This document shows positions 1-6,933 of a stretch of DNA of 64,000 bases, piece by piece. Position 1 is the first letter of the stretch; each line of letters opens with the position of its first letter. Under the pieces are notes generated by a model. The model was not told where the DNA came from, ran no database searches, and saw only the letters and a program-made list of their open reading frames with translations. The stretch lies in the NCBI GenBank assembly GCA_947243845.1, contig CAMXIF010000012.1:34555-98554 (forward strand), written 5' to 3'. This DNA is from an uncultured bacterium (lineage in GTDB: Bacteria; Bacillota; Clostridia; Lachnospirales; Lachnospiraceae). Both the position numbers and the translations under genes were made by a program.

Positions 1-1
1 A

Positions 2-499
2 ACAGAAAGATTATATTTGCGAGAAATGAACCAATCTGATTTTAATTCCTTGTGTAAGATCCTACAGGATGAAGAAACAATGGTTGCTTATGAAGGCGCA
101 TTTAGTGACAGCGAAGCGCAGGAATGGCTGGATAGACAGATTTTTCGTTATCAACAATGGGGATTCGGCTTATGGGCAGTTATTCTAAAACAAACGAATG
201 AAATGATAGGACAATGCGGATTGACCATGCAGCCGTGGAAAGATAAGGAAGTTCTTGAGATAGGTTATCTTTTCAATCGTTCATACTGGCACAAAGGGTA
301 CGCTATTGAAGCAGCAATGGCCTGCAAAAAATATGCTTTTGAAATACTAGAGGCAGATGAAGTCTGTTCTATCATCAGAGATACAAATATTGCGTCCCAA
401 AATGTAGCTATCAGAAATGGTATGACAATCGTGGATATATGGACAAAGCACTATAGAGGTGTTGATATGCCCCATCTTTGTTATACGGCATACCGTTGA
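2..499 (+). CDS. GNAT acetyltransferase, 5' end outside window
   Basis: Probable RimJ/RimL-type GNAT N-acetyltransferase, transferring acetyl from acetyl-CoA to an unknown amine. The reading frame is open to the left edge and begins TERLYLREMNQ, the usual start of this family just after its first few residues, so the true start lies upstream and the TTG at 17 is probably not used. EIGYLFNRSYWHKGYAIEAA is the beta4/alpha3 region with a variant of the Q/RxxGxG/A acetyl-CoA loop, and NIASQNVAIRNGM is the conserved C-terminal motif. It is the first gene of an accessory array; its stop is one base before a junction motif at 501. Substrate unknown. Confidence 0.8.
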   Translation, partial: TERLYLREMNQSDFNSLCKILQDEETMVAYEGAFSDSEAQEWLDRQIFRYQQWGFGLWAVILKQTNEMIGQCGLTMQPWKDKEVLEIGYLFNRSYWHKGYAIEAAMACKKYAFEILEADEVCSIIRDTNIASQNVAIRNGMTIVDIWTKHYRGVDMPHLCYTAYR

Positions 500-500
500 T

Positions 501-532
501 AAATCGGGAGTTGCGGGTGGGAATTAGAGAGG
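501..532 (+). repeat. Two tandem junction motifs
   Basis: AAATCGGGAGTTGCGGG at 501-517 is followed directly by GTGGGAATTAGAGAGG at 517-532. Both resemble the motif found at other gene junctions in the first 8 kb, consensus about AAATCGGRATTTGNGGAGG. The second copy supplies the ribosome binding site of the membrane protein gene. Two copies with nothing between them could mark a lost cassette. Confidence 0.45.
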
Positions 533-543
533 CAATATATTCA

Positions 544-1371
544 ATGAAAAGACAGTTTATTCCGTTTTTAAGTGCATTACCGAGCGTTTTGTCAGGAAGC
601 TTAATAATGTATATTTGCGGGACTTCAATCAATATTTACATACAAAATATTATATACTTGATTTTGTTTAGCGCTTTAGCAGGTACCTATATTTCAAAAA
701 AATTTGTTATCAAACAAAGCGTATGTTATTTAATAACTGTTATAAATATTTTACTATTATTTAGTTCGTTAATTTTTAATGGAATATCAGGTGTCCATCG
801 ATGGGTTAATATTGGGCCAATTGCCTTAAACATAGCATTTATTGCAGTGCCGATTTTGTTGATTTGCATCTACATCTTTTCAAATAGTGGTCATTTACAG
901 ACTTGCTATAGTCTGATTTTGTCCATAGCTGTAATATTGTTTTTGCAGCCGGATGCATCTATGTTAACCGCTTTTTTTATGGCCCTAATCCCGTTTTATC
1001 GTTCAAATAGAAATAAGTTTTGGAAATATAGTTGGATTCTATTACTAATTTTATCAGGTGTTTCTTGGATAAGAACAGATACTCTTGAACCGGTCTCCTA
1101 TGTAGAAGATATACTTATTATAGCAATAAATATCAGTTGGGGGTATTTGTTTTGTTTCCTATTTTCGTTTGGGGTTTTGCTATGGCCCTTTTTCAAAAGG
1201 AATAATTGTAAGCAATACAGAGAAATATCCACAAGTTTAGGACTGTTTTTCTTGTGTCTCATTGTGAGTACTTTATTTGGGAATTTTCCAGTTCCTTTAA
1301 TTGGCTATGGAATTTCTCCAATTATTGGTTATCTGGCATCCGTTTCCTATGTTGAAAAAAATAGAACATAA
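544..1371 (+). CDS. Polytopic membrane protein, weak FtsW/RodA resemblance
   Basis: About 275 residues with eight or so hydrophobic segments, so an integral membrane protein. The stretch GVHRWVNIGPIALN followed by ILFLQPDASMLTAF recalls the RRWI-G and LLQPDFGT loops of the FtsW/RodA/SpoVE family, but the protein is shorter than those (usually 370 or more residues) and the match is by eye. I chose the ATG at 544 because the frame upstream overlaps the previous gene and AGAGG at 526-530 precedes it. Function unknown; it could be a small cell-division-like membrane protein or unrelated. Confidence 0.6.
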   Translation: MKRQFIPFLSALPSVLSGSLIMYICGTSINIYIQNIIYLILFSALAGTYISKKFVIKQSVCYLITVINILLLFSSLIFNGISGVHRWVNIGPIALNIAFIAVPILLICIYIFSNSGHLQTCYSLILSIAVILFLQPDASMLTAFFMALIPFYRSNRNKFWKYSWILLLILSGVSWIRTDTLEPVSYVEDILIIAINISWGYLFCFLFSFGVLLWPFFKRNNCKQYREISTSLGLFFLCLIVSTLFGNFPVPLIGYGISPIIGYLASVSYVEKNRT

Positions 1372-1503
1372 TGTATAAAAATCTTTGCTCTAGTATTGCA
1401 TGTATGGTACACAGTTTGCTTTTTGACGGGAAGATGTGCTATGCTTAGCTCCTTAACGGACAAGGGAAGGTATATAAGCCTCTTCAACAATGGTTGGACT
1501 TAA

Positions 1504-1689
1504 CTTTCATTTCGCTGGAATGAATGGAAGATCATTAGTCTTGAAGATGGATACTCCTATTATGCCATTTCTATGGAGAATGGGTATGTTGTTTATGGAA
1601 GTGAACCGGATTTTGAAGAATGTAAAATAGCTGCTAAATTATCTGAGGATTTTATGACAAAAATTATGAAATGCGAGATTGCAATATAA
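1504..1689 (+). pseudogene. C-terminal fragment of an unidentified protein
   Basis: An open frame with no start codon or ribosome binding site reads FRWNEWKIISLEDGYSYYAIS and continues to a normal stop at 1687-1689. Its composition and ordered charge pattern look protein-coding. It is preceded by an in-frame TAA at 1501 and by about 130 bases (1372-1503) in which I see no gene. I read it as the surviving tail of a decayed accessory gene; family not recognised. Confidence 0.4.
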
Positions 1690-1705
1690 CAAGTTCTGAT
1701 ACAGG

Positions 1706-1720
1706 TAAGGGAATTTGGAG
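1706..1720 (+). repeat. Junction motif copy
   Basis: TAAGGGAATTTGGAG matches the core of the junction motif seen between the other genes of the array. It lies between the decayed fragment and the kinase gene at 1752, whose own ribosome binding site is the following GAGAGGAG. Confidence 0.4.
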
Positions 1721-1751
1721 TAGCTATAGACACAGGCGATTTGAGAGGAGT

Positions 1752-2369
1752 ATGAAAATGTATTGTATATTAGTGACAGGTATTCCGGCAGCAGGAAAAA
1801 GCACTATGGCAGAAGTCATGTCAGAAAGGTTGGAACTGCCTGTTATTTCAAAGGATACCATAAAAGAGTTGCTGTTTGACAATGTTGGTTTTCAGTCGAG
1901 AGCAGAAAAAGTAAAACTTGGAATTGCCAGTATGGAAATCATGTATTATGTCGCAGCACGGCTTATGAAAGCAGGACAACCTTTTATCCTGGAGAATAAT
2001 TTTGAATATTCGTCAGAACAGGGCATTAAAAATCTTATAGAAAAATATCAATATTCCGTATTGACCATTACCTTAACAGGCGATTACAAAGTTATCTACC
2101 AGCGTTTTCTGAAACGGGAAAGCAACCCTGACAGGCACAGGGGGCATGTAGTGAATGACTGTTATCCGGAAACGAAAGAGCATCAGCTGAAAACTCTAAA
2201 AGCAAACCCTATTTCTTATGAAAACTTTGTTTGTGGAATAGAAACGAGGGGATTTGATGCTTTTTGTGCTGATGGCAGACAAATCAAAGTTGATACAACA
2301 GATTTTTCAAAAATACATATGGAAGAGTTATTTTTACAGATTGAGGCATGGAAGGAGGAAATCCCGTAA
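1752..2369 (+). CDS. P-loop kinase-like protein (AAA_33 type)
   Basis: A 205-residue P-loop NTPase. VTGIPAAGKST near residues 7-17 is a Walker A loop, followed by ISKDTIKELLFD, the usual second element of AAA_33/zeta-toxin-like small-molecule kinases, and an arginine-rich lid region QRFLKRESNPDRHRGH. It likely phosphorylates a small molecule, perhaps an antibiotic or nucleoside; the substrate cannot be read. ATG at 1752 is chosen because GAGAGGAG sits just upstream; a longer frame from 1671 runs through the junction motif. It stands alone in the array, followed by about 210 bases without a gene. Confidence 0.75.
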   Translation: MKMYCILVTGIPAAGKSTMAEVMSERLELPVISKDTIKELLFDNVGFQSRAEKVKLGIASMEIMYYVAARLMKAGQPFILENNFEYSSEQGIKNLIEKYQYSVLTITLTGDYKVIYQRFLKRESNPDRHRGHVVNDCYPETKEHQLKTLKANPISYENFVCGIETRGFDAFCADGRQIKVDTTDFSKIHMEELFLQIEAWKEEIP

Positions 2370-2432
2370 ATTTTGTGTTATAATGTTTTATGTGATTTTG
2401 TTGTCTACGCTCCGCTTCGGTCGGTACAGAGC

Positions 2433-2451
2433 AGATGTCCACTGGACATCT
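2433..2451. repeat. Perfect 9-bp inverted repeat in intergenic region
   Basis: AGATGTCCA and TGGACATCT are separated by one base. They lie in the 213-base gap between the kinase and the next acetyltransferase, a region with GC-richer composition (CTCCGCTTCGGTCGG nearby) than its surroundings. It is not followed by a T-tract, so it is not a typical terminator; it may be a small palindromic repeat element. Confidence 0.4.
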
Positions 2452-2555
2452 TGTGCCTTCATTTTCCACGATTAAGGTTCGTAATGCCCTGTGGGTAGAT
2501 ATCATACAAGGGAAACTTTAAGGGAAAGTTCACCTGCGATAAATTTAGTGTTTTC

Positions 2556-2574
2556 ATAATCGGAATTTGTGAGG
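2556..2574 (+). repeat. Junction motif copy
   Basis: ATAATCGGAATTTGTGAGG is a close match to the array consensus AAATCGGRATTTGNGGAGG and provides the GAGG ribosome binding site eight bases before the ATG at 2583. Confidence 0.55.
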
Positions 2575-2582
2575 AAAAACAT

Positions 2583-3080
2583 ATGATTAGAATAAGACCG
2601 TATAAAGTTTCGGATGTAGATACGATATTATCGTGGTGTCAAGATGAAAAAGCATTTTATCAATGGACAGCAGGTATACTCGGTAATTACCCTATAACAC
2701 AAAAAGAATTTTGTTTTGTTGATTCTTTAATGCCGTTTACTGCATTTGATGAAACAGGAACTGTTGGCTTTTTTACATTAAGGAACCCTGATGAGTCATT
2801 GGATGAATTACGCTTTGGATTTGTTATCGTAAATCCTCACAAGAGAGGAAAAGGCTATGGAAAAGCTATGCTTCAGCTGGGGCTAAAATTTGCATTTGAA
2901 ATATATGGAGCCCAAAAAGTATCATTGGGTGTTTTTGAGAATAACCTTCCAGCTTATTACTGTTATAAAGCAGTCGGTTTTAACGAAATAGTTCTTGATA
3001 CAACAGAAAAATATTGTATTCTTGGGAAGGAATGGAAGTGCATAGAAATGAATTTGCAGAAGAAACGGGGGAAGGTATAA
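2583..3080 (+). CDS. GNAT acetyltransferase
   Basis: A 165-residue GNAT acetyltransferase. ELRFGFVIVNPHKRGKGYGKAMLQ contains the acetyl-CoA pyrophosphate-binding loop (RGKGYGKA), and VFENNLPAYYCYKAVGF is the family's C-terminal motif. The start follows a junction motif with GAGG. The stop TAA is immediately followed by the ATG of the next gene. Acceptor substrate not determinable. Confidence 0.85.
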   Translation: MIRIRPYKVSDVDTILSWCQDEKAFYQWTAGILGNYPITQKEFCFVDSLMPFTAFDETGTVGFFTLRNPDESLDELRFGFVIVNPHKRGKGYGKAMLQLGLKFAFEIYGAQKVSLGVFENNLPAYYCYKAVGFNEIVLDTTEKYCILGKEWKCIEMNLQKKRGKV

Positions 3081-3593
3081 ATGGTTCTAATGATTGATAC
3101 AACAACAGAACATATAGGAAAAGTAATAGCAGAAGAACTGATTCGCAGTGGTGATCATGCAGCCGGCTTTGAGCTGATTGACACCACTGGGATGCACATT
3201 TCACACTGTATTGGATGTAATTATTGTTGGCTGAAAACGCCGGGGAGATGTGCTATTCAGGACGATTATGAGCCAATCTTGAGAAAAATAAGCAAAGCTG
3301 ACCAGGTTTGGCTGGTCTCGGATACGCACTTCGGATTTGTTTCCTGGCAAACCAAAAACATTGTAGATAGAATTATGCCGCTTGTCACCATGTATCTGCA
3401 ATTCAAAGACGGGCAGATGCGTCATGTAATGCGCTATGATCACCAACCGGATATTGGGATTATCTATACCGGAGACGGCGACCAGGCATATCTTGAACGG
3501 TGGTGTCAGCGTACTACGCTGAATATAGGGAGCCGTTCACTGGGAGTCTTTTCTGAAAGCAAAAGAAGGGAGGCGGTTTCATGCATGTTGTAA
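3081..3593 (+). CDS. Flavodoxin-like NAD(P)H-dependent oxidoreductase
   Basis: 170 residues of the flavodoxin-like FMN reductase type: HCIGCNYCWLKTPGRCAIQDD matches the conserved CxGCxxCW...PGxCxxxDD block that follows the first beta-alpha unit, and SDTHFGFVSWQTKNIVDR fits the flavin-proximal region. The usual N-terminal phosphate loop GSPR is missing and the protein begins MVLMIDTTTEH, so either it lacks FMN or the N-terminus has been replaced. It overlaps the next reductase gene by 13 bases, which suggests the two are co-translated and may form a pair. Confidence 0.65.
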   Translation: MVLMIDTTTEHIGKVIAEELIRSGDHAAGFELIDTTGMHISHCIGCNYCWLKTPGRCAIQDDYEPILRKISKADQVWLVSDTHFGFVSWQTKNIVDRIMPLVTMYLQFKDGQMRHVMRYDHQPDIGIIYTGDGDQAYLERWCQRTTLNIGSRSLGVFSESKRREAVSCML

Positions 3594-4234
3594 TTATCAA
3601 TGGAAGTCCACGGGTACAGAAATACAGCAACACGGAGAAAATCATGGCTGCCTTTGCAAAAGGACTGTCAGAAAAAGGAAGTACCTTTGAAACATATGCA
3701 ATTTCCGATCGAAAAACATGGGACATCATTCGTGATGCTTATATAAAAAACGATGAAATCCTCATTGCACTGCCGTTATATGTAGAGTGCGTGCCTGGGC
3801 TTCTTTTGGAATTTTTAGAAACTTTTCCTCAAAAGGATGAGCATACAAGACTTTCCTTTCTTTTGCAAAGCGGCTTTGCGGAGGGATGCCAGCTTCGCTG
3901 CGGCGAGGAATTTCTGGCAAAATTACCAGAATATTTGGGCGTTCGCTATGGCGGTTGTTTGGTTAAAGGGGGTAATTTTGGCATCCGATTTTTGGGTGAA
4001 GAGCAACAGGAGCGGGTCACAAAACCGTATCAGGCGATGGGTGAACTATTTACAGAGGGAGACGGCTTCTTCCGTGAGGAAGCTAAAAAATTTACCGGCC
4101 CGGAATATTTTCCGCTTCCTATGCGTCTGATGATGGGATTGATATTCAAAACCCTTGCGAAAAGGGAATTTCAGAAGACGGCAGCATCGTTGGGGTGCAG
4201 TGTGCCGCTTGATGAAAAAGTCTGGGAAACTTAA
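3581..4234 (+). CDS. NAD(P)H-dependent FMN reductase family protein
   Basis: 217 residues, opening MHVVIINGSPRVQKYSNTEKIM, the FMN phosphate-binding loop (NGSPR) of flavodoxin-like reductases. ALPLYVECVPGLLLEFLE is the second flavin-contact region. The C-terminal third diverges from short reductases and ends with a helical segment. ATG at 3581 lies inside the preceding gene, and a GAAGGGAGG site is well placed. Together with the preceding protein, which has the cysteine block but no phosphate loop, it may form a two-subunit flavoprotein; that pairing is inference. Confidence 0.7.
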   Translation: MHVVIINGSPRVQKYSNTEKIMAAFAKGLSEKGSTFETYAISDRKTWDIIRDAYIKNDEILIALPLYVECVPGLLLEFLETFPQKDEHTRLSFLLQSGFAEGCQLRCGEEFLAKLPEYLGVRYGGCLVKGGNFGIRFLGEEQQERVTKPYQAMGELFTEGDGFFREEAKKFTGPEYFPLPMRLMMGLIFKTLAKREFQKTAASLGCSVPLDEKVWET

Positions 4235-4372
4235 ATGATAATAGCTGTACTGATTATATCTTTTTTCATTGGAACAGGATTTGAAGTCTATTTCAATCGT
4301 CCTTAAGGTGGATATGAACTTGTTCTGAAGAAGGATTATGGAACTGGTGAATGGGAATGTCCAACTGATTAA
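4235..4372 (+). pseudogene. Small membrane protein interrupted by an in-frame stop
   Basis: An ATG at 4235, directly after the reductase stop, opens MIIAVLIISFFIGTGFEVYFNRP, then TAA at 4304, and the same frame continues GGYELVLKKDYGTGEWECPTD to a stop at 4370-4372. The continuing coding-like frame on both sides of one stop codon suggests a nonsense-disrupted 45-residue membrane protein. The second stop overlaps the next junction motif. Confidence 0.45.
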
Positions 4373-4389
4373 ATCGGGATTTACGGAGG
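4370..4389 (+). repeat. Junction motif copy, near-consensus
   Basis: TAAATCGGGATTTACGGAGG starts inside the stop codon of the preceding fragment and ends in the ribosome binding site of the small gene at 4394. It is one of the two best-preserved copies; the other is at 6906. Confidence 0.6.
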
Positions 4390-4393
4390 CATT

Positions 4394-4573
4394 ATGATAA
4401 AAAGGGTAGCTTTGACACTAAGTGTAGTATTCATCATTTTAACATTGACCGGGGCTATATATGTTCTTACTAATGGCGGGAAGGCTAATGCTGGATACGC
4501 CTGTATACCGATGGTTTTTACATTGATTTCCCTTTCTGTTTATCGAAAATACAAACAATCTGAAAAGTCTTGA
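4394..4573 (+). CDS. Small two-helix membrane protein
   Basis: A 59-residue ORF with two hydrophobic segments (VALTLSVVFIILTLTGAIYV and IPMVFTLISLSVY), separated by a short polar loop (TNGGKANAGY) and ending in a basic tail (RKYKQSEKS). ATG is preceded by GGAGG at the proper distance. The stop TGA lies inside the next junction motif, the same arrangement as its neighbours. No recognised family. Confidence 0.55.
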   Translation: MIKRVALTLSVVFIILTLTGAIYVLTNGGKANAGYACIPMVFTLISLSVYRKYKQSEKS

Positions 4574-4583
4574 TTTGTGGAGG
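4568..4583 (+). repeat. Junction motif copy
   Basis: TCTTGATTTGTGGAGG keeps the ATTTGTGGAGG half of the consensus and overlaps the stop of the small membrane gene; it supplies the ribosome binding site of the HD-domain gene. Confidence 0.45.
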
Positions 4584-4590
4584 TATTGCA

Positions 4591-5184
4591 ATGAATTCAC
4601 GTATAGAAAAGCAATTAGCGTTTGCCTTAGAAATAGACAAGGCAAAAAATATCTTCAGACAAACGCATCTGTCTGGTAACGGCAGGAACGAAAATGACGC
4701 TGAACATTCCTGGCATATGGCGGTAATGGCATATCTATTCAGGGAATATGCAAACGAAAAAGTAGATATTGCAAAGGTAATGCTTATGTGTCTGCTTCAT
4801 GATATCGTGGAAATTGATGCAGGAGATACGTATGCTTATGATGCAGAAAGTCTGCTAACACAAAAAGCCAGGGAAGATGCCGCAAAAGAACGTATATTTT
4901 CGATTCTTCCCGAAGACCAGAGACAGGAACTTATTGCCTTGTTTGATGAGTTTGAGGCATATGAGACGGCGGAATCCAAGTTCGCACATGCGATGGATAA
5001 CTTCCAGCCCCTCATTTTAAATAACAGTAATGATGGCGGCGATTGGCGGGAACATGATGTTACGGCAAAGCAGGTATATACAAGACAGGGTAAAACAAAA
5101 CTAGGTTCGGAAAAGATATTTGAAGTAACAGAGCAGATCATTCAGGCTCATATACAAAAAGGCAATTTGAAATCCGAATTGTGA
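4591..5184 (+). CDS. HD-domain hydrolase (YfbR-like 5'-nucleotidase type)
   Basis: 197 residues of the HD_3 family, which includes 5'-deoxynucleotidases. Metal ligands are visible as the early histidine in AEHSWHMAVMAYLF, the HD pair in CLLHDIVEIDAGDTYAYD, and a late aspartate in HAMDNFQP. It probably removes phosphate from a nucleotide or hydrolyses a related phosphate ester in the cytoplasm. ATG at 4591 has GGAGG eight bases upstream; a frame extension to 4570 runs through the junction motif. Its stop overlaps the next junction motif. Confidence 0.8.
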   Translation: MNSRIEKQLAFALEIDKAKNIFRQTHLSGNGRNENDAEHSWHMAVMAYLFREYANEKVDIAKVMLMCLLHDIVEIDAGDTYAYDAESLLTQKAREDAAKERIFSILPEDQRQELIALFDEFEAYETAESKFAHAMDNFQPLILNNSNDGGDWREHDVTAKQVYTRQGKTKLGSEKIFEVTEQIIQAHIQKGNLKSEL

Positions 5185-5187
5185 GGG
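5170..5187 (+). repeat. Junction motif copy
   Basis: AAATCCGAATTGTGAGGG overlaps the last codons and stop of the HD gene and the apparent GTG start of the next frame. Confidence 0.45.
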
Positions 5188-5504
5188 ACATCATATTTGA
5201 CTTATACTTTTTTATAATGTTGATCTGTTGGGGGATGTGTGTGATATGCAGTTTGAATGGAGTGACGTTGAATGATAATTATTTGCTGTATGTTCCCTAT
5301 CTGTTAGGCGGTTGGTCACCCACAATTGCTTCCTTTCTATCATTAAAGAAAAGTGTATTATTTCATTGTATTGTGAATTCTTTGTCGGGAATTTATGTAA
5401 TTAACGATAATATTTGGGGGAATGTCATAACAACAATACTTTTGATCTTATGCTCTTATATTTTTATAAAAGGCAATGAAAGAGTAAATGGTTTTTTCAA
5501 TTAA
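5181..5504 (+). CDS. Membrane protein, CPBP-like N-terminal fragment
   Basis: 107 residues with three to four hydrophobic segments. YLLGGWSPTIASFLSLKK matches the loop and helix that open the CPBP (CAAX protease and bacteriocin-processing) family, but the catalytic EExxxR and HxxxH motifs that follow in that family are absent, so this is probably a shortened derivative. The GTG at 5181 overlaps the previous stop; an ATG at 5217 is an alternative start but has no better ribosome binding site. Not expected to be an active protease. Confidence 0.5.
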   Translation: MRDIIFDLYFFIMLICWGMCVICSLNGVTLNDNYLLYVPYLLGGWSPTIASFLSLKKSVLFHCIVNSLSGIYVINDNIWGNVITTILLILCSYIFIKGNERVNGFFN

Positions 5505-5519
5505 GTATTTGACGGAGGA
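5505..5519 (+). repeat. Junction motif copy, diverged
   Basis: GTATTTGACGGAGGA retains ATTTGACGGAGG of the consensus and serves as ribosome binding site of the gene at 5528. Confidence 0.4.
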
Positions 5520-5527
5520 GATAATCT

Positions 5528-5767
5528 ATGATTACTGTTTTCAATCGAAGAGAACTGATTGTGACAATGGATATGAAGCGGCAGGCGGATATCCGTAATA
5601 TTCTGTCTGATAACTATATTGACTATGTTGTAAAAACAACCAACCTCCAGAGCGCATCAGCAAGGAGTCATACTGGCAGCTTTGGAATCGATCAGGATTA
5701 TTCGTGTGAATATAAAATATTTGTTCATAAGAAAGACTATGGGAAAGCGGAGGCTCTGATTAGATAA
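5528..5767 (+). CDS. DUF2007-like small protein
   Basis: 79 residues beginning MITVFNRRELIVTMDMKRQADIRNIL and ending VHKKDYGKAEALIR. The layout (short beta strand, helix with an LxxxxIxY core, variable middle, then a strand and helix with DYxxAxxLI) fits DUF2007, a ferredoxin-like fold sometimes called putative signal-transducing protein. Role unknown. Complete for the family. Its stop TAA overlaps the next junction motif. Confidence 0.6.
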   Translation: MITVFNRRELIVTMDMKRQADIRNILSDNYIDYVVKTTNLQSASARSHTGSFGIDQDYSCEYKIFVHKKDYGKAEALIR

Positions 5768-5782
5768 AGCGGAATTTGGAAG
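5766..5782 (+). repeat. Junction motif copy
   Basis: AAGCGGAATTTGGAAGG follows inside the stop codon of the DUF2007 gene. The next gene uses a separate site, AAGGAG at 5795. Confidence 0.5.
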
Positions 5783-5814
5783 GCTAAGCAGATTAAGGAG
5801 AGATAGAAATAAAT

Positions 5815-6072
5815 ATGTCAGAATTAACATCCATGATGAATATTGGTAAAGAAATGGAAAGAAAACTAATATCTGTTGGTATTGAATCTTCTGAGAAACT
5901 GATTGAGGTAGGTGCAAAAGATGCATTTTTTAAGCTAAAGCAGAAATATCCAAATGTGTGTCTGGTGCATTTATATACATTAGAGGGAGCAATTCATGAT
6001 ACAGAATATAACAGACTTTCAGAAGATACAAAAAAGGAACTGAAAGAATTTAGTGATTTTTTAAAAAAATAA
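5815..6072 (+). CDS. TfoX C-terminal domain protein
   Basis: 85 residues matching the TfoX_C domain. MNIGKEMERKLISVGIESSEKLIEVGAKDAF is the helix-hairpin-helix-like segment, and CLVHLYTLEGAIHDTEYNRLSEDTKKELKEF is the typical second half with the LYxLEGAI block. The N-terminal TfoX domain is absent, as in many stand-alone homologues. In Proteobacteria TfoX/Sxy promotes competence; a role here cannot be assumed. AAGGAGAG precedes the ATG. Confidence 0.8.
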   Translation: MSELTSMMNIGKEMERKLISVGIESSEKLIEVGAKDAFFKLKQKYPNVCLVHLYTLEGAIHDTEYNRLSEDTKKELKEFSDFLKK

Positions 6073-6105
6073 CAGCAATGTAAATTTGCAGGTTGAAAAA
6101 GGAGC

Positions 6106-6165
6106 ATGGTTAAGCGAATTGACATGACCCGGCGTGCCTTAGCTGCTTCCACAATGACCGGTTAA
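6106..6165 (+). other. Very short ORF with ribosome binding site, possible remnant
   Basis: AAAAAGGAGC precedes an ATG opening MVKRIDMTRRALAASTMTG and a stop. The 158 bases between the TfoX_C gene and the next gene hold nothing else I recognise. It could be the start of a lost gene; there is no sign of function. Confidence 0.2.
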
Positions 6166-6203
6166 TCATACAACTGCTTGTTTGCGGGCAACGGAACAGA
6201 GTG

Positions 6204-6221
6204 AAAGTTGGGATTTGGAGG
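6204..6221 (+). repeat. Junction motif copy
   Basis: AAAGTTGGGATTTGGAGG closely matches the consensus and supplies the ribosome binding site of the gene at 6231. Confidence 0.55.
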
Positions 6222-6230
6222 AAATTTTAA

Positions 6231-6896
6231 ATGTTTCACTTTATACCAGGCGAGATTGATTTTTCAAATGAAGAAACGTATAATCAGATACAAAATCAAC
6301 TCAGTTTAGCACTCCAAAGTATTTTAAACAGCGAAAAATACACATTTGAACAGTTGGAAAAGCTGTTGTTTTATACGCAATCATGGATAGAGCCGTTTGT
6401 CTCTCAAATATTAGATTTTGATAGTTTAACCCCTTTTTCTGAATTGAAAAATGGATTTGAGTATGTGAAGAAGCATTGGGAAATGTCTGCCGAAAGGCCA
6501 TATCCCCAATTGAAAGTTTATTGTGAGATGTGTAATCAAATCGCATGTATTGCTGACAGCCATGATGACCCTGAATATCTTGCTTCTATACACTTTTCAA
6601 AAGAAGTGTATGATTTGTTAAGTGAAGCATATTTTTCTGAGCTTCAAGAAAAGGATAGTATATCTCATACGATCGCTCATTATAGCTACTCCATTTTTGA
6701 AGTTTATTACTATTTTATGAATTACTTTGTTGCCATTAGCGATAAATCTCATATCATTGACAGGTGTATTGTACAAATTGAGAATATTCTTTTTAATATT
6801 TTGTGGCGGCTTGACAGCGATTTAGAAAATAATGCAGAAACCTCATATTTTTTGAAATTTGTTCATGAGCTTTCCTCCCATTTATCGGGAAGCTAA
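6231..6896 (+). CDS. Hypothetical helical protein
   Basis: 221 residues, acidic and predicted largely helical, without signal peptide or membrane span. No motif identifies a family. Notable stretches are FEQLEKLLFYTQSWIEPFV near residue 43 and the aromatic run YSYSIFEVYYYFMNYFV in the C-terminal half. The start is supported by GGATTTGGAGG nine bases upstream. It is flanked on both sides by junction motifs and so behaves as one cassette. Confidence 0.6.
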   Translation: MFHFIPGEIDFSNEETYNQIQNQLSLALQSILNSEKYTFEQLEKLLFYTQSWIEPFVSQILDFDSLTPFSELKNGFEYVKKHWEMSAERPYPQLKVYCEMCNQIACIADSHDDPEYLASIHFSKEVYDLLSEAYFSELQEKDSISHTIAHYSYSIFEVYYYFMNYFVAISDKSHIIDRCIVQIENILFNILWRLDSDLENNAETSYFLKFVHELSSHLSGS

Positions 6897-6905
6897 ACTG
6901 GGCAA

Positions 6906-6924
6906 AAATCGGGATTTAGAGGAG
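6906..6924 (+). repeat. Junction motif copy, near-consensus
   Basis: AAATCGGGATTTAGAGGAG lies nine bases after the preceding stop and supplies the ribosome binding site for the TTG start at 6934. It shares ten consecutive bases (AAATCGGGAT) with the copy at 4371. Confidence 0.6.
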
Positions 6925-6933
6925 TGATTTATA

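Noticed and set aside
544..1371. Firm FtsW/RodA assignment
   Set aside because: Only two short loop resemblances are visible and the protein is about 100 residues too short.
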